Source: a virus
Strand: one strand, 5' to 3'
Virus record (IMG/VR): IMGVR_UViG_3300008517_000034
Span: 1-64,000 of that record
Length of the DNA stretch: 64,000 nt
Shown: positions 1-6,900 of the stretch, in pieces
Numbering within the stretch: the first letter of the stretch is position 1
How the letters are laid out: each line of letters starts with the position of its first letter
Translations under genes and position numbers: made by a program
The notes under the pieces: generated by a model
Database searches by the model: none
What the model saw: the letters and a program-made list of their open reading frames with translations, nothing else
Told to the model about the DNA's origin: nothing

Positions 1-155
1 ATCCCCTCATTATACAACCTTACCCCGTATTCCTTAGGGAAGCCCTTAGGAATCTTCCGGCTCTCGGATAGTGAAATTATAAATTTAATATATTCTATCC
101 CCAGGGCCTTGGTCAGCAGGGCATCGAATATCTCTCCTTCTTTGTCTTTTCGCAT
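1..155 (-). CDS. Partial hypothetical gene cut by left edge
   Basis: The start codon at 155-153 follows an excellent ribosome binding site (AAAGAAGGAGGG). The frame stays open for 51 codons to the window edge. The visible part begins MRKDKEGEIFDALLTK and is charged, then amphipathic. I recognise no family. It lies downstream of the XRE gene and of a weak terminator. Confidence 0.7.
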   Translation of the reverse strand, partial: MRKDKEGEIFDALLTKALGIEYIKFIISLSESRKIPKGFPKEYGVRLYNEG

Positions 156-185
156 CTTCCCTCCTTCTTTTTTTTAATTTTTTTT

Positions 186-227
186 GAAAAAAATAAAAAG
201 AGCAGACAAAACCAGTCCGGCTGGCTT
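186..227 (-). terminator. Weak intrinsic terminator after XRE gene
   Basis: On the minus strand a 7-bp stem with one G-U pair (AAGCCAG/CTGGTTT, loop CCGGA) is followed by a broken T-rich tract. It sits just after the XRE stop codon. The T tract is interrupted, so termination may be partial. Confidence 0.4.
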
Positions 228-240
228 TCTTTTGCCCTAT

Positions 241-483
241 TTAATTCCCTTTTACCTCATGAGATTTAAGATTAATTGTCCTCCCCTTATTTAAAGAATA
301 ATTTCTCCCCAATAGGTGACTGAATATTCGATCAAGTTTTTTCAGCCGTTCGGGGTGGGGAATATGTTTTTCTTTTTCCCACCGAAAAATAGTTGATGGC
401 GAAACCCCAACTTTAGCTGCAAGTTGAGGTTGGGTTAATCTTGCTCTTTTTCTCAGTTTCTCTAAATTTTTAATATCTATCAT
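241..483 (-). CDS. XRE-family helix-turn-helix regulator
   Basis: This 80-residue protein is almost entirely a Cro/C1-type HTH domain. LTQPQLAAKVGVSPSTIFRWEKE (residues about 16-38) contains the turn and recognition helix. It has no dimerisation or cleavage domain, so it is closer to Cro or a small repressor than to a LexA-like repressor. It has its own promoter at 510-539. That promoter nearly matches the one at 6426-6455, so it may repress both. Expected role: DNA-binding control of the left early operon. The operator is inferred, not shown. Confidence 0.85.
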   Translation of the reverse strand: MIDIKNLEKLRKRARLTQPQLAAKVGVSPSTIFRWEKEKHIPHPERLKKLDRIFSHLLGRNYSLNKGRTINLKSHEVKGN

Positions 484-509
484 ATTATCTGCACCATCCT
501 TTTTAAATT

Positions 510-539
510 ATTTTAAGCTTTTTCATAGGCATTTGTCAA
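510..539 (-). promoter_or_regulatory. Sigma70-type promoter of the XRE gene
   Basis: Minus-strand TTGACA (539-534) and TAAAAT (515-510) are separated by 18 nt. The spacer AATGCCTATGAAAAAGCT closely matches the spacer of the promoter at 6426-6455. The short leader leads directly to the XRE ribosome binding site. Confidence 0.75.
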
Positions 540-558
540 GATTTATCTCATGCCTCAT

Positions 559-1335
559 CTAGGCACGGCAGTCGAGCACGGTAACCAAATAGTCTTTGCT
601 CAAATATGGTTTGATAAAATGGTCATAAAAATTGAGCACCCAATTCCGTATCCTTTCTTCGGTCTCATCACTTATCCCGAAGTAGAGCATTCTCCCTCGG
701 CTATGCCATTTTCCGTCCGGGGTTACCACCGCAAAAGTGGTGAAGGTTAGATTTCGTTTGACAAATTCCTCTTTGGATCTATAAAACTTTTGGTAATATT
801 CTGCTTTATTGATTAACCAACTTCGAAACTCTTCCCGCTCTTTAGCAGTTATCTCTTCATCTTTTTTCATAACTGTATCCCATATTCTCTGGTAATATTT
901 TTTATCCTTCTTGGGATCAAGGAGATTACTCCAATCTACATCGCAGACCAGGCATCTATTACATCTGCTGCCATCTTTCTTTAGTAATAGATCTTCCCAT
1001 CTCCCTCCGACCGTGTAGTAATGCCATCGCCCGTTAGGGTTATGGGCAGTTAATAAATTCCCTTCTTTATCCCATATTCTGTTCTCACCCCAGTACCATC
1101 TCTTAAACCTCTCGAAGCTCATGCCGATAATATCGGCCTCTTTCTCCTGCTTTTTAGCAAAAAAACTGCCAGGTTTATTTTTAGCATCATCTTTTGCCTT
1201 TAAGTATTTTCTATAACAGCTCTCCTTAGTCTCTCTGATATAAGGTTTGATTACTAGTTCTTCACTATAAGGGGCCATTAATTCTGCTATATCCTGCTCC
1301 TCTCTATGGATAACTAAACAATTAAAAGAACTCAT
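559..1335 (-). CDS. Conserved phage hypothetical protein (NPNGRW/GGRW type)
   Basis: This soluble protein has 258 residues. It contains a run near residues 84-115 with NRIWDKEGN, NPNGRWHYY and GGRWEDLL, and a late TPDGKWHSRGRM block. It ends in LVTVLDC. I recall this signature from a widespread phage and mobile-element family of unknown function, but I cannot name a role. A CNRCLVCD segment could bind metal. It starts after an AGAAGGAG site and is among the last genes of the left early operon. No signal peptide or membrane segment is seen. Confidence 0.75.
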   Translation of the reverse strand: MSSFNCLVIHREEQDIAELMAPYSEELVIKPYIRETKESCYRKYLKAKDDAKNKPGSFFAKKQEKEADIIGMSFERFKRWYWGENRIWDKEGNLLTAHNPNGRWHYYTVGGRWEDLLLKKDGSRCNRCLVCDVDWSNLLDPKKDKKYYQRIWDTVMKKDEEITAKEREEFRSWLINKAEYYQKFYRSKEEFVKRNLTFTTFAVVTPDGKWHSRGRMLYFGISDETEERIRNWVLNFYDHFIKPYLSKDYLVTVLDCRA

Positions 1336-1369
1336 TTTTTATCTTCTCCTTCTTTTTTTAATATTTATT

Positions 1370-1864
1370 TTATTGAATCTTAAATTTTTCGCTGTTTATC
1401 AATTTAAAATCTTCTTTCTTCTCTGGAATCGGGTGCTCTGGCTGGTAGCATTTTATGGTTATTTCTTTGCTTTCACTATCAGATATCACCTCATAGTAAT
1501 AAAATATATCTGGGTGAAACTCGTCATTATTACAAATCCCGTAGCCGGTAAGGATCATCCGCCTCTTCATTTCTGAAACATTGCTGGTCCCCCCTGCTAT
1601 TTCCAAATCTCTCTCTATCTGTTTTTCCATCTCCTTCTTGCTCCAGTAGATAAAATTAGCAGCCTGGTATTCTAGATCAAAATTCCTACCCTCGTTCCAT
1701 CCCAGAAATTCTTTCAGGTCTGGAATCACACTTTCCGGATGGCCATCGCTATGCCGGTATACCGTTCTCCTTCTGACTACCTTAACCAATTTCCCTTTTT
1801 CCGGTCCCTCTTTTTCCTCTCTAGTCGAAATGTTCATAAACTCTATCTGACATCTGGTAGACAT
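1370..1864 (-). CDS. Conserved hypothetical protein (MSTRCQIEF family)
   Basis: This 164-residue protein begins MSTRCQIEF. It carries RRTVYRHSDGHPESVIPDL (residues about 31-50), then QAANFIYW and CNNDEFHPDIFYYYEV. I recall these blocks from a conserved bacterial and phage family of unknown function. The start follows AAAGGAGGAACTT. It sits between the SWIM-type gene and the NPNGRW gene, in the same direction with short gaps, consistent with one operon. No catalytic motif is evident. Confidence 0.75.
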   Translation of the reverse strand: MSTRCQIEFMNISTREEKEGPEKGKLVKVVRRRTVYRHSDGHPESVIPDLKEFLGWNEGRNFDLEYQAANFIYWSKKEMEKQIERDLEIAGGTSNVSEMKRRMILTGYGICNNDEFHPDIFYYYEVISDSESKEITIKCYQPEHPIPEKKEDFKLINSEKFKIQ

Positions 1865-1950
1865 TTTTAAGTTCCTCCTTTCTTTTTTTAATTTTTTTAT
1901 CCTTTAATATCCTCTTAAACTCTTGCCAGTATATATTCGGGCTTAAGCAT

Positions 1951-2133
1951 TTACTCCTTGATCTCTTCATATCTCTCTGGGTTTAGTTTCACCCTTTTAA
2001 TATGTTTGCATTCCTGCCTCCTGAACTTCCAGACCGGGCAAGAACAGCCCCATTCGTTTTTATCTGATAATGAAACTACATAACTGCCATTGCCGCTCTC
2101 ACTTTTAATGTTCCATTTTTTGATCCATTTCAT
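1951..2133 (-). CDS. Small SWIM-type zinc finger protein
   Basis: This 60-residue protein is dominated by a CxCx(n)CxH arrangement: GCSCPVWKFRRQECKHI, residues about 29-45. That is the SWIM zinc-binding pattern found in DNA-binding proteins and transposase-related proteins. It overlaps the preceding gene by 4 nt (ATGA), implying coupled translation. The role in the phage is unknown; nucleic-acid or protein binding is the family expectation. Confidence 0.7.
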   Translation of the reverse strand: MKWIKKWNIKSESGNGSYVVSLSDKNEWGCSCPVWKFRRQECKHIKRVKLNPERYEEIKE

Positions 2134-2576
2134 TTAAAAGCCTCCACTAGTTCTTTATAATTTTTCATAATATAGATACAATCTCCCCTGGTTAGTTCTA
2201 CCTCAAAAATCTTATCAGCTGCTTCTATTACATTTGCGATATTAAACATATTGGTTATGCCTGACTTCTGCACTTTTACATAGGCCCTAAATTTTTCCTT
2301 ACTTACCGCCTTTATTTTCTTCTCTCTTCTTTTAAATTTTTTTAAAAAATCTCTATCTATCTCGCTAGCAGAAACTCCGATTATCGCCGGGTCTTCTGGC
2401 CAGCTAAATTCGTAGTGCTTCTTTAATCTCTTCATAGTATCTTTTACATAAGGATCTCCACCGGTCAAGAAGGCCAGCAAAGAATCAGATTCCACATAAC
2501 AAAAGGTGAATCCTAAATTTTTTAGGGTCTCGTAGAGTTCTTCTCTCTCTTTTCTCCAGATCAAAGCAGTGTACAT
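2130..2576 (-). CDS. Hypothetical protein with DUF5049-like C-terminus
   Basis: This is a 148-residue protein. The last 50 residues read FRAYVKVQKSGITNMFN, followed by a helical segment and NYKELVEAF. The protein at 5493-5801 carries the same type of domain (FEAYARIQRSGAIDMSD), so the two share a C-terminal module. The pattern resembles the small phage domain DUF5049, an uncertain recollection. The N-terminal half is unassigned. Its own ribosome binding site is poor, so coupling to upstream translation is likely. Confidence 0.65.
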   Translation of the reverse strand: MYTALIWRKEREELYETLKNLGFTFCYVESDSLLAFLTGGDPYVKDTMKRLKKHYEFSWPEDPAIIGVSASEIDRDFLKKFKRREKKIKAVSKEKFRAYVKVQKSGITNMFNIANVIEAADKIFEVELTRGDCIYIMKNYKELVEAFK

Positions 2577-2621
2577 CTAACCGGGTCTCTTCTTCACCTC
2601 TTATAAATTGGGTAAATTTTC

Positions 2622-2867
2622 TCATTTTAAAAAATCCTCCACAATGTTTTGGTCCTGTCTCTTGCAGGCAGCAACGATTTTAGTATCTTTTAAGCCTACA
2701 TTGATTATTCTAGCAACCTCAAATTCTGATAATGCTACGATACACTGACTTTTCCCAGAATCATAAGTTAATTTTAACCAGAAAATGCCCTCAGTATTAT
2801 CCACCGTCAGAATACCTTTAACCTGTGAATATTCTGGTATCTTTTTACCTCTGGTTATTATTTTCAT
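2622..2867 (-). CDS. Small hypothetical protein
   Basis: I place the start at the internal ATG (MKIITRGKK), because AAAGGAG lies 9 nt before it. The longer frame begins three codons earlier at 2876. The result is about 81 residues, predicted mixed beta, with no recognised motif. It overlaps the end of the ArdC gene, so the two are probably co-translated. Confidence 0.6.
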   Translation of the reverse strand: MKIITRGKKIPEYSQVKGILTVDNTEGIFWLKLTYDSGKSQCIVALSEFEVARIINVGLKDTKIVAACKRQDQNIVEDFLK

Positions 2868-3720
2868 ATATTCCATCTCCTTTAGTTCCTAATATATAAT
2901 CTACCGCCTTCTGTGCTTGGGCCGAGGCAGAGATTATTAAGGTCGAATCATTGTTGAGCCTCTTTAGCCAGCCCTGGATGTAGGCAGCAGAATTATTGAT
3001 AGTCTTATTCTCTATTCTGCATAAGGCACAGAGGAAGCTCGCTCCTATCTCCGCGACCAGTTCCTCTTTGCTATATTTTTCACTACTAAAACCATTTCCC
3101 TTAGAATCTTTTCTATTGAGTCTTGTCTCGTGTCCGGTCGAGTGGATCAGCTCGTGAAATTTAGAAGAATAATATTTCTCCATATCTTTAAACTCTTTCT
3201 TTGAAGGGATTTTTAATATATCTAATTTAGGATTATAAGCAGCCCTGTTTCCACCTTCCTTAATGGCCGGTGGGTTGGGCATATTAAGAAGAATGTCCTC
3301 GCATTCTTTTGACTGTTTACCATTGCCATAGTCCGGTAACGGGATAGTAGTTTGATCCAGATTGAATATATTGTAGTATCTTAGAGCAAACCTTAACTCT
3401 TTCTTCGGTTCTCCGGTCTCTTCGTTGATCACAAGATTCCCGTCTTTATCCCGGGCCTCTACTTCATACCGCCTAAAAAATATCACCATGTCGGCCCGGC
3501 TCCCCTTCTTTACACTCTCTCTAAGATTCCTGACCTGCCTGAAGGTCACAAATTCACTTGATTGGTGTTCCTCCATGCTGAGCAGTAAAAGATTTATGCC
3601 GTGGTATCCTCGTTTGGTTATGTAGTTTCGTAGGCCTATCCAGGGCTTCTCCCAGGGAATTATCCCTTGGTTTAGCTTATCGATAATCTTTTGGGTTATG
3701 ATCTTATAAACTTTATTCAC
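2845..3720 (-). CDS. ArdC-like antirestriction protein with zinc peptidase domain
   Basis: The protein has 291 residues. The N-terminus (KIITQKIIDKLNQGIIPWEKPW, then YHGINLLLLS) matches the ssDNA-binding ArdC N-terminal domain (DUF1738 family). The C-terminal half has the metallopeptidase motif FHELIHSTGHETRL (residues about 186-199) followed by EELVAEIGASFL, which supplies the further acidic ligand. ArdC proteins protect incoming DNA from restriction. It sits in the left early operon, a sensible place for a function needed on entry, and complements the methyltransferase battery at 45960-51165. Length and domain order fit intact ArdC. Confidence 0.85.
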   Translation of the reverse strand: MNKVYKIITQKIIDKLNQGIIPWEKPWIGLRNYITKRGYHGINLLLLSMEEHQSSEFVTFRQVRNLRESVKKGSRADMVIFFRRYEVEARDKDGNLVINEETGEPKKELRFALRYYNIFNLDQTTIPLPDYGNGKQSKECEDILLNMPNPPAIKEGGNRAAYNPKLDILKIPSKKEFKDMEKYYSSKFHELIHSTGHETRLNRKDSKGNGFSSEKYSKEELVAEIGASFLCALCRIENKTINNSAAYIQGWLKRLNNDSTLIISASAQAQKAVDYILGTKGDGIYENNNQR

Positions 3721-3726
3721 TTTAGA

Positions 3727-4197
3727 TCATCTCCTAAATACTTTATTACAAAGACTATTTAACATAGCTCCTGTTCTCTTTCCTCTTTTTGCTAATTTCT
3801 GGCATTCGGTTTTATCGGGCATTTCCTTTTCTGCTTCTTTCTTTGTCTTGGCCTTTATTATCGATTTGGGATTGAAATCTCTTAGAGTTGCCGGTTTGAA
3901 TTTTCTCCAACTCGTTGCTAGTAATAGTCTGTGCTCTTTTTTCAGGTTCTCGATAGCAGTCTCTATCTTTTCTAATTTCCCATCGATGTCTTTGTCTATT
4001 ACTTTTACATTTTTAAGGTCGGCATTATACATACCCCATATCCTTGCTCCATGGTGTCTTATATGCGGACCATAGGGCGGTTTGCTAGACATCGAAATAC
4101 ATTCGTATCCCTTTGTTTCTACTATGATTTTCATTCTCGGATCTAATATCTTTATATTAAGTACCCTTCCCCTTCTTTGAGCTACAGCATATCTCAT
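3727..4197 (-). CDS. Hypothetical protein, basic C-terminus
   Basis: This 156-residue, lysine- and arginine-rich protein has the motif YGPHIRHHGARIWGMYNAD near residues 42-60. A predicted helical segment and a basic tail (ECQKLAKRGKRTGAMLNSL) follow. I do not recognise a family. The start follows AAAGGAGGAAAAGGATA. The degenerate hammerhead-like element (4228-4286) lies directly upstream, so any cleavage there would define this gene's 5' end. Confidence 0.6.
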   Translation of the reverse strand: MRYAVAQRRGRVLNIKILDPRMKIIVETKGYECISMSSKPPYGPHIRHHGARIWGMYNADLKNVKVIDKDIDGKLEKIETAIENLKKEHRLLLATSWRKFKPATLRDFNPKSIIKAKTKKEAEKEMPDKTECQKLAKRGKRTGAMLNSLCNKVFRR

Positions 4198-4227
4198 TAT
4201 CCTTTTCCTCCTTTTCCTTTCTTGGTC

Positions 4228-4286
4228 AATCTCTTCATAGCCGGGTAACCAATCCCAGCGACTCCGGTTAGTCCGGAGTTTCGATT
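4228..4286 (-). ncRNA. Degenerate type II hammerhead-like element
   Basis: On the minus strand, CGAAAC is followed by a 7-bp stem III (ACTCCGG/CCGGAGT, loop ACTAA), then GTC. Stem I is GCTGGG/CCCGGC with an 8-nt loop, and a 4-bp open stem II (GATT/AATC) is possible. The core strand reads UAUGAAGAG where CUGANGAG is expected: C3 is replaced and one base is extra. It is probably inactive, but it has the same architecture as the intact copy at 5434-5490. The 5' part overlaps the last codons of the 4268-4468 gene. Confidence 0.55.
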
Positions 4287-4468
4287 TCTAAATCTTTATC
4301 TTCAAGTTCAGTTATAAAATAAAGTTTTATTTCTCCTTCTTCCCCATACCGCATCCTTATCCTGACTTCATCTAGGTTTGCACCGGTAAGTTTTTCCTTA
4401 TCGAGCAGGTCCGCTATCTTATCTTGTAATGATCGAGACAATTTTACCTTTGTAACTTTCCTCTTCAT
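4268..4468 (-). CDS. Small hypothetical protein
   Basis: This 66-residue protein has a basic N-terminus (MKRKVTKVKLSRSLQDKI) and an acidic C-terminus (ELEDKDLEIETPD). The pattern suggests a small two-layer fold, but no family is recognised. Its start overlaps the previous stop by 4 nt (ATGA), so translation is probably coupled. The final codons are also the 5' part of the degenerate hammerhead element. Confidence 0.55.
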   Translation of the reverse strand: MKRKVTKVKLSRSLQDKIADLLDKEKLTGANLDEVRIRMRYGEEGEIKLYFITELEDKDLEIETPD

Positions 4469-4725
4469 TTTGTATACCCCCCTTCAAATTTGAAACTCGG
4501 AGTCTTTCCTTCGTCTAAGGTAAAAGATAAGTCTACCAATTTTCTGGTCTTCTCTAATCCATAAGCGTCTTTTAATCCTTCTAAATAATAGTTATATTTT
4601 GCGTTCGCTACGTCTACCTCTTTACAATCCTTATTTTCTTTAAGTGTTTGCCTTGCATCGTCTAATAATTTTTTTATTTTCCTGGCTATTCTTCTATCCT
4701 TGTTTTCTAAAACCTCATTTTTCAT
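4465..4725 (-). CDS. Small hypothetical protein
   Basis: This 86-residue helical protein is rich in K, E and D (ARKIKKLLDDARQTLKENKD near residues 13-32) with AYGLEKTRKLVDLSF later. It has a perfect AAAGGAGG ribosome binding site. It is coupled to the following gene by a 4-nt overlap. No recognised family. Confidence 0.6.
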   Translation of the reverse strand: MKNEVLENKDRRIARKIKKLLDDARQTLKENKDCKEVDVANAKYNYYLEGLKDAYGLEKTRKLVDLSFTLDEGKTPSFKFEGGYTK

Positions 4726-4763
4726 TTTTAAATCCTCCTTTATTTGATTTCACCAGCAAGGCA

Positions 4764-4937
4764 TTAACCCCGCTTTTCTGCTTTCTTTTTTGTCTTTTTA
4801 TTAACTCTATCAATCTTAAAAGTCGTACCGGTATACTTCTTTTTAAGTCTCCTGAGATGCCTTTCAGCTATCTTGATGTTTTTGTAATTCCCTTCAATAG
4901 TTTTGACGTTCTTTACTTTGGCAGTTATTGAATACAT
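4764..4937 (-). CDS. Small basic protein
   Basis: This 57-residue frame starts MYSITAKVKNVKTIEG and ends in a lysine-rich tail. AAGGAGG lies 7 nt before the ATG. It fills the gap between two other small genes on the same strand. The strong basic character would suit nucleic-acid binding, but nothing specific is recognised. Confidence 0.65.
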   Translation of the reverse strand: MYSITAKVKNVKTIEGNYKNIKIAERHLRRLKKKYTGTTFKIDRVNKKTKKKAEKRG

Positions 4938-4953
4938 TTTAAATCCTCCTTAA

Positions 4954-5169
4954 TTATTTATCCCTTCCTAAATAACCTATTAATATTGCTCCACATTTTA
5001 GACATTTAGCCTCACGATTTTCAAGACGGACATTGTCCTGATCTGGTAATTCTTGAAGATATTTTTTTGGATGTTTACATTCCTGTTTAAAATGCTCTTC
5101 TGCTAAATTGTTTAATAAGTTGCAAAGTTTCTTGTTGATTCTGCGGTTAAATACTTTCTTATTTTTCAT
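4954..5169 (-). CDS. Small zinc-ribbon-like protein
   Basis: This 71-residue protein has a possible metal site made of CKH (residues about 30-32) and CLKCG (residues about 56-60). The N-terminal half is basic and helical. It overlaps the preceding gene's stop by 4 nt. Function unknown; small zinc ribbons of this kind are common in phage early regions. Confidence 0.6.
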   Translation of the reverse strand: MKNKKVFNRRINKKLCNLLNNLAEEHFKQECKHPKKYLQELPDQDNVRLENREAKCLKCGAILIGYLGRDK

Positions 5170-5411
5170 TTAAGAATTCTCCTTAATCTTTTTATATTGA
5201 TGTCCTGATATATTTTTTCTGCATCAGATTTATTATTATATATTCCAAACCAACTTTTATTATTTTCACCTTCCAGATAGTAAGGAAACCAATATACCTC
5301 TACCATATATCGATCACTTTTTAAAAGGTTAAATTGTGCTTTCCAGTATCCGGTTTTATATTTTTTTATACATTTCGAGCTGATAACATCTTTGATGTCT
5401 AATCCTTCCAT
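5166..5411 (-). CDS. Small hypothetical protein
   Basis: The frame opens at 5441, but I choose the ATG at 5411 (MEGLDIKDVISSKC). AAAGGAG lies 9 nt before it, and the upstream ATGs lie inside the hammerhead core. The product has about 81 residues with aromatic beta-like strands (YWKAQFNLL, VEVYWFPYYL). No family recognised. The hammerhead at 5434-5490 lies just upstream and would cut the mRNA about 55 nt before this start. Confidence 0.6.
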   Translation of the reverse strand: MEGLDIKDVISSKCIKKYKTGYWKAQFNLLKSDRYMVEVYWFPYYLEGENNKSWFGIYNNKSDAEKIYQDINIKRLRRILK

Positions 5412-5433
5412 TAAAAATTCTCCTTTATTAGCC

Positions 5434-5490
5434 ATTCTCATCAGTACGGATCGGCTAACCTCCGCAGACCCGGCGCTACCCGGGTTTCGA
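5434..5490 (-). ncRNA. Type II hammerhead ribozyme
   Basis: All core elements are present on the minus strand. CGAAA (5489-5485) is followed by stem III ACCCGG/CCGGGU with a 6-nt loop (5485-5480 with 5473-5468). The cleavage triplet GUC (5469-5467) comes next. Stem I is TGCGGA/TCCGTA (5466-5461 with 5450-5445), whose loop holds a GG/CC mini-stem. CUGAUGA (5444-5438) follows immediately. G5437 can pair with C5489 and A5436 with T5490 as the start of open stem II. Predicted cleavage is 3' of C5467, between two genes. Stem II is short, which is the main weakness. Confidence 0.75.
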
Positions 5491-5492
5491 TT

Positions 5493-5801
5493 TTAGTCTC
5501 TTATAAACTTAAACCGTCTGCTCACTTCCCGGTATCTATTCGCGATGTTGCGTACCTTATCTTTGCTCAATCCTGAGAGCTTTGATACCAGGGTTATGTC
5601 TGACATGTCGATAGCCCCACTTCTCTGGATCCTGGCGTAGGCTTCAAAATCTTTTTTGGTTATCTTAGTCATCTCTGAGATTCCTCCATTTCCGTTTTTT
5701 GATTTCCGGTCCTTCTGTCTATACAGATATAGTCTTCTGGTAAAATCTTCTAAGTCTTTCTTATCTATTGATTTGTTTAGGGATCTTATTTCAACTTGCA
5801 T
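5493..5801 (-). CDS. Hypothetical protein with DUF5049-like C-terminus
   Basis: This is a 102-residue protein. The C-terminal half FEAYARIQRSGAIDMSD...YREVSRRF repeats the module seen at the end of the 2130-2576 protein. The N-terminal half is basic (RRLYLYRQKDRKSKNG). Start after AAGGAGGAAGATTA. The stop codon is 2 nt from the hammerhead ribozyme. Role unknown. Confidence 0.65.
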   Translation of the reverse strand: MQVEIRSLNKSIDKKDLEDFTRRLYLYRQKDRKSKNGNGGISEMTKITKKDFEAYARIQRSGAIDMSDITLVSKLSGLSKDKVRNIANRYREVSRRFKFIRD

Positions 5802-6171
5802 TAATCTTCCTCCTTGGATTATCTAGATAATAAAATTTCATCTTGTAGCTATTAAAATCTTTACCCGGTATAATCACGACTTTTTTTAAATCTTTTCCCA
5901 TTAAATTCTTGTTAAGATATTCTTCGAGTACCTCATTAAGGGAAGAGAATAGGCCATCTGGGATAGTAATTTCTTCAAATTCCTTATCCTCTAAAAATAC
6001 ATCTAATACTTCCTTCATCTTATTGACTGTATGATTTCTAAATCCAGCGACTGATATTCCTTCCCTGGTAAGTTTTCCGGTTCTCTTATTCTTGTAGGAT
6101 TGTAAGTCCTCCGCAACATTAACCTCTTCTTTCATAATTAATCGTTGAGCCTTTCTTAATTCAGAATTCAT
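5791..6171 (-). CDS. Hypothetical early protein
   Basis: This 126-residue protein has a helical N-terminus (LRKAQRLIMKEEVNVAEDL) and an acidic middle (VFLEDKEFEEITIPDG). Start follows GGGAGGTTAATTAA. The preceding gene's stop codon directly abuts this start, and the next gene overlaps by 11 nt, so it belongs to one operon driven by the promoter at 6426-6455. No recognised family. Confidence 0.6.
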   Translation of the reverse strand: MNSELRKAQRLIMKEEVNVAEDLQSYKNKRTGKLTREGISVAGFRNHTVNKMKEVLDVFLEDKEFEEITIPDGLFSSLNEVLEEYLNKNLMGKDLKKVVIIPGKDFNSYKMKFYYLDNPRRKINAS

Positions 6172-6387
6172 TTAATTAACCTCCCTCAAATTTAGATTTT
6201 CTAATTCCTCGAGCTCATCTTCTTTATTTGATAACTCAAGAGCCATTTCATACCTTCTCGCTTGCTCTTGGGCGTTAAATTTGACATTATGTAATGTGCT
6301 TCTATTCACTCCGCTGTCCCTAAGCTCCCTTCTTAGTTTTTCTAACTCCCTTTTTAGCTCTTCTATCCTTCTTTCCGTATTTGTCAT
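6172..6387 (-). CDS. Small coiled-coil protein, first gene of left early operon
   Basis: This 71-residue protein is almost wholly a charged coiled coil (RRIEELKRELEKLRRELRD near residues 6-24). It is the first gene after the promoter at 6426-6455. Possible scaffold, inhibitor or dimerising peptide; nothing specific can be read from sequence. Confidence 0.65.
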   Translation of the reverse strand: MTNTERRIEELKRELEKLRRELRDSGVNRSTLHNVKFNAQEQARRYEMALELSNKEDELEELENLNLREVN

Positions 6388-6425
6388 TTCCGTTCCCTCT
6401 CTTATTTCTCTATCTCTCTAATTAC

Positions 6426-6455
6426 ATTATAAGCGTTTGCATAGTCATTTGTCAA
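6426..6455 (-). promoter_or_regulatory. Strong sigma70-type promoter of left early operon
   Basis: Minus-strand TTGACA (6455-6450) and a perfect TATAAT (6431-6426) are separated by 18 nt. The spacer AATGACTATGCAAACGCT differs from that of the 510-539 promoter at only three or so positions. The shared spacer is a candidate operator. The first gene starts 39 nt downstream of the -10 box. Confidence 0.85.
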
Positions 6456-6773
6456 GTCTTTTATGAAAAAAAAGCCATATTTTTCAATATTTTCCGAATA
6501 TTTTTGCAATGTCGTTAGTTTTCTCTTATTTAAGCCGTCTGGGAAAATTTAGGCCTTCAAATTTCGCTTTTAAGCCCCCTCTTTTGCCCCACCATAGCCA
6601 ATGATACCAACCCTTTCCAAATAATCGCACAGGGGCCATCCTGGTGCGCTTTCAAAAATCGCTGAAACTCTTATAAACAAAGCATTACATTGATTTTCGG
6701 CAAAAATGATCCCAAAAATCACCTTTATTTAAGCTGGAATATCCGGAGGATTCTTGATTTTTTAGCAGAATAA
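6456..6773. other. Intergenic region between lysis and early operons
   Basis: About 320 bases lie between the lysis-side terminator and the early promoter. I see no well-supported gene. A 37-codon frame at 6526-6639 lacks a ribosome binding site. The stretch is rich in short A/T runs and separates two transcription units. Confidence 0.6.
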
Positions 6774-6814
6774 ATAAAAAAAAGCTACTGGGATTTAAAT
6801 ATCCCGGTAGCTTT
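6774..6814 (-). terminator. Strong intrinsic terminator closing the lysis operon
   Basis: On the minus strand AAGCTACCGGGAT/ATCCCAGTAGCTT forms a 13-bp stem with a 6-nt loop, followed by eight T. It lies after the last lysis-region gene and before the left early promoter. Confidence 0.85.
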
Positions 6815-6835
6815 CGGAGAATTAGTAAAGAATCT

Positions 6836-6892
6836 TTAGAACATATGTCCGAAGTCTCTCTTCTTCTTTTTGGGCACGCTGTAACTAAACAT
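6836..6892 (-). CDS. Possible 18-residue peptide
   Basis: The frame MFSYSVPKKKKRDFGHMF starts directly after AAGAAGGGC and ends just before the terminator. The spacing of the ribosome binding site is short. It could be a real micropeptide or chance. It is listed because it is the only frame in this gap and is strongly basic. Confidence 0.25.
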   Translation of the reverse strand: MFSYSVPKKKKRDFGHMF

Positions 6893-6900
6893 GCCCTTCT

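Noticed and set aside
550-750. Plus-strand open frames throughout the window
   Set aside because: All lie opposite stronger minus-strand genes and lack ribosome binding sites and family motifs. I found no plus-strand gene worth calling.
2485-2625. 46-residue frame overlapping the end of one gene and start of another
   Set aside because: The ATGA overlap is attractive, but the last two thirds lie in another frame of a convincing gene. It may only serve translational coupling.
6526-6639. 37-codon frame in the intergenic region
   Set aside because: It has no ribosome binding site, and a stop lies just upstream in frame. Composition alone does not support it.
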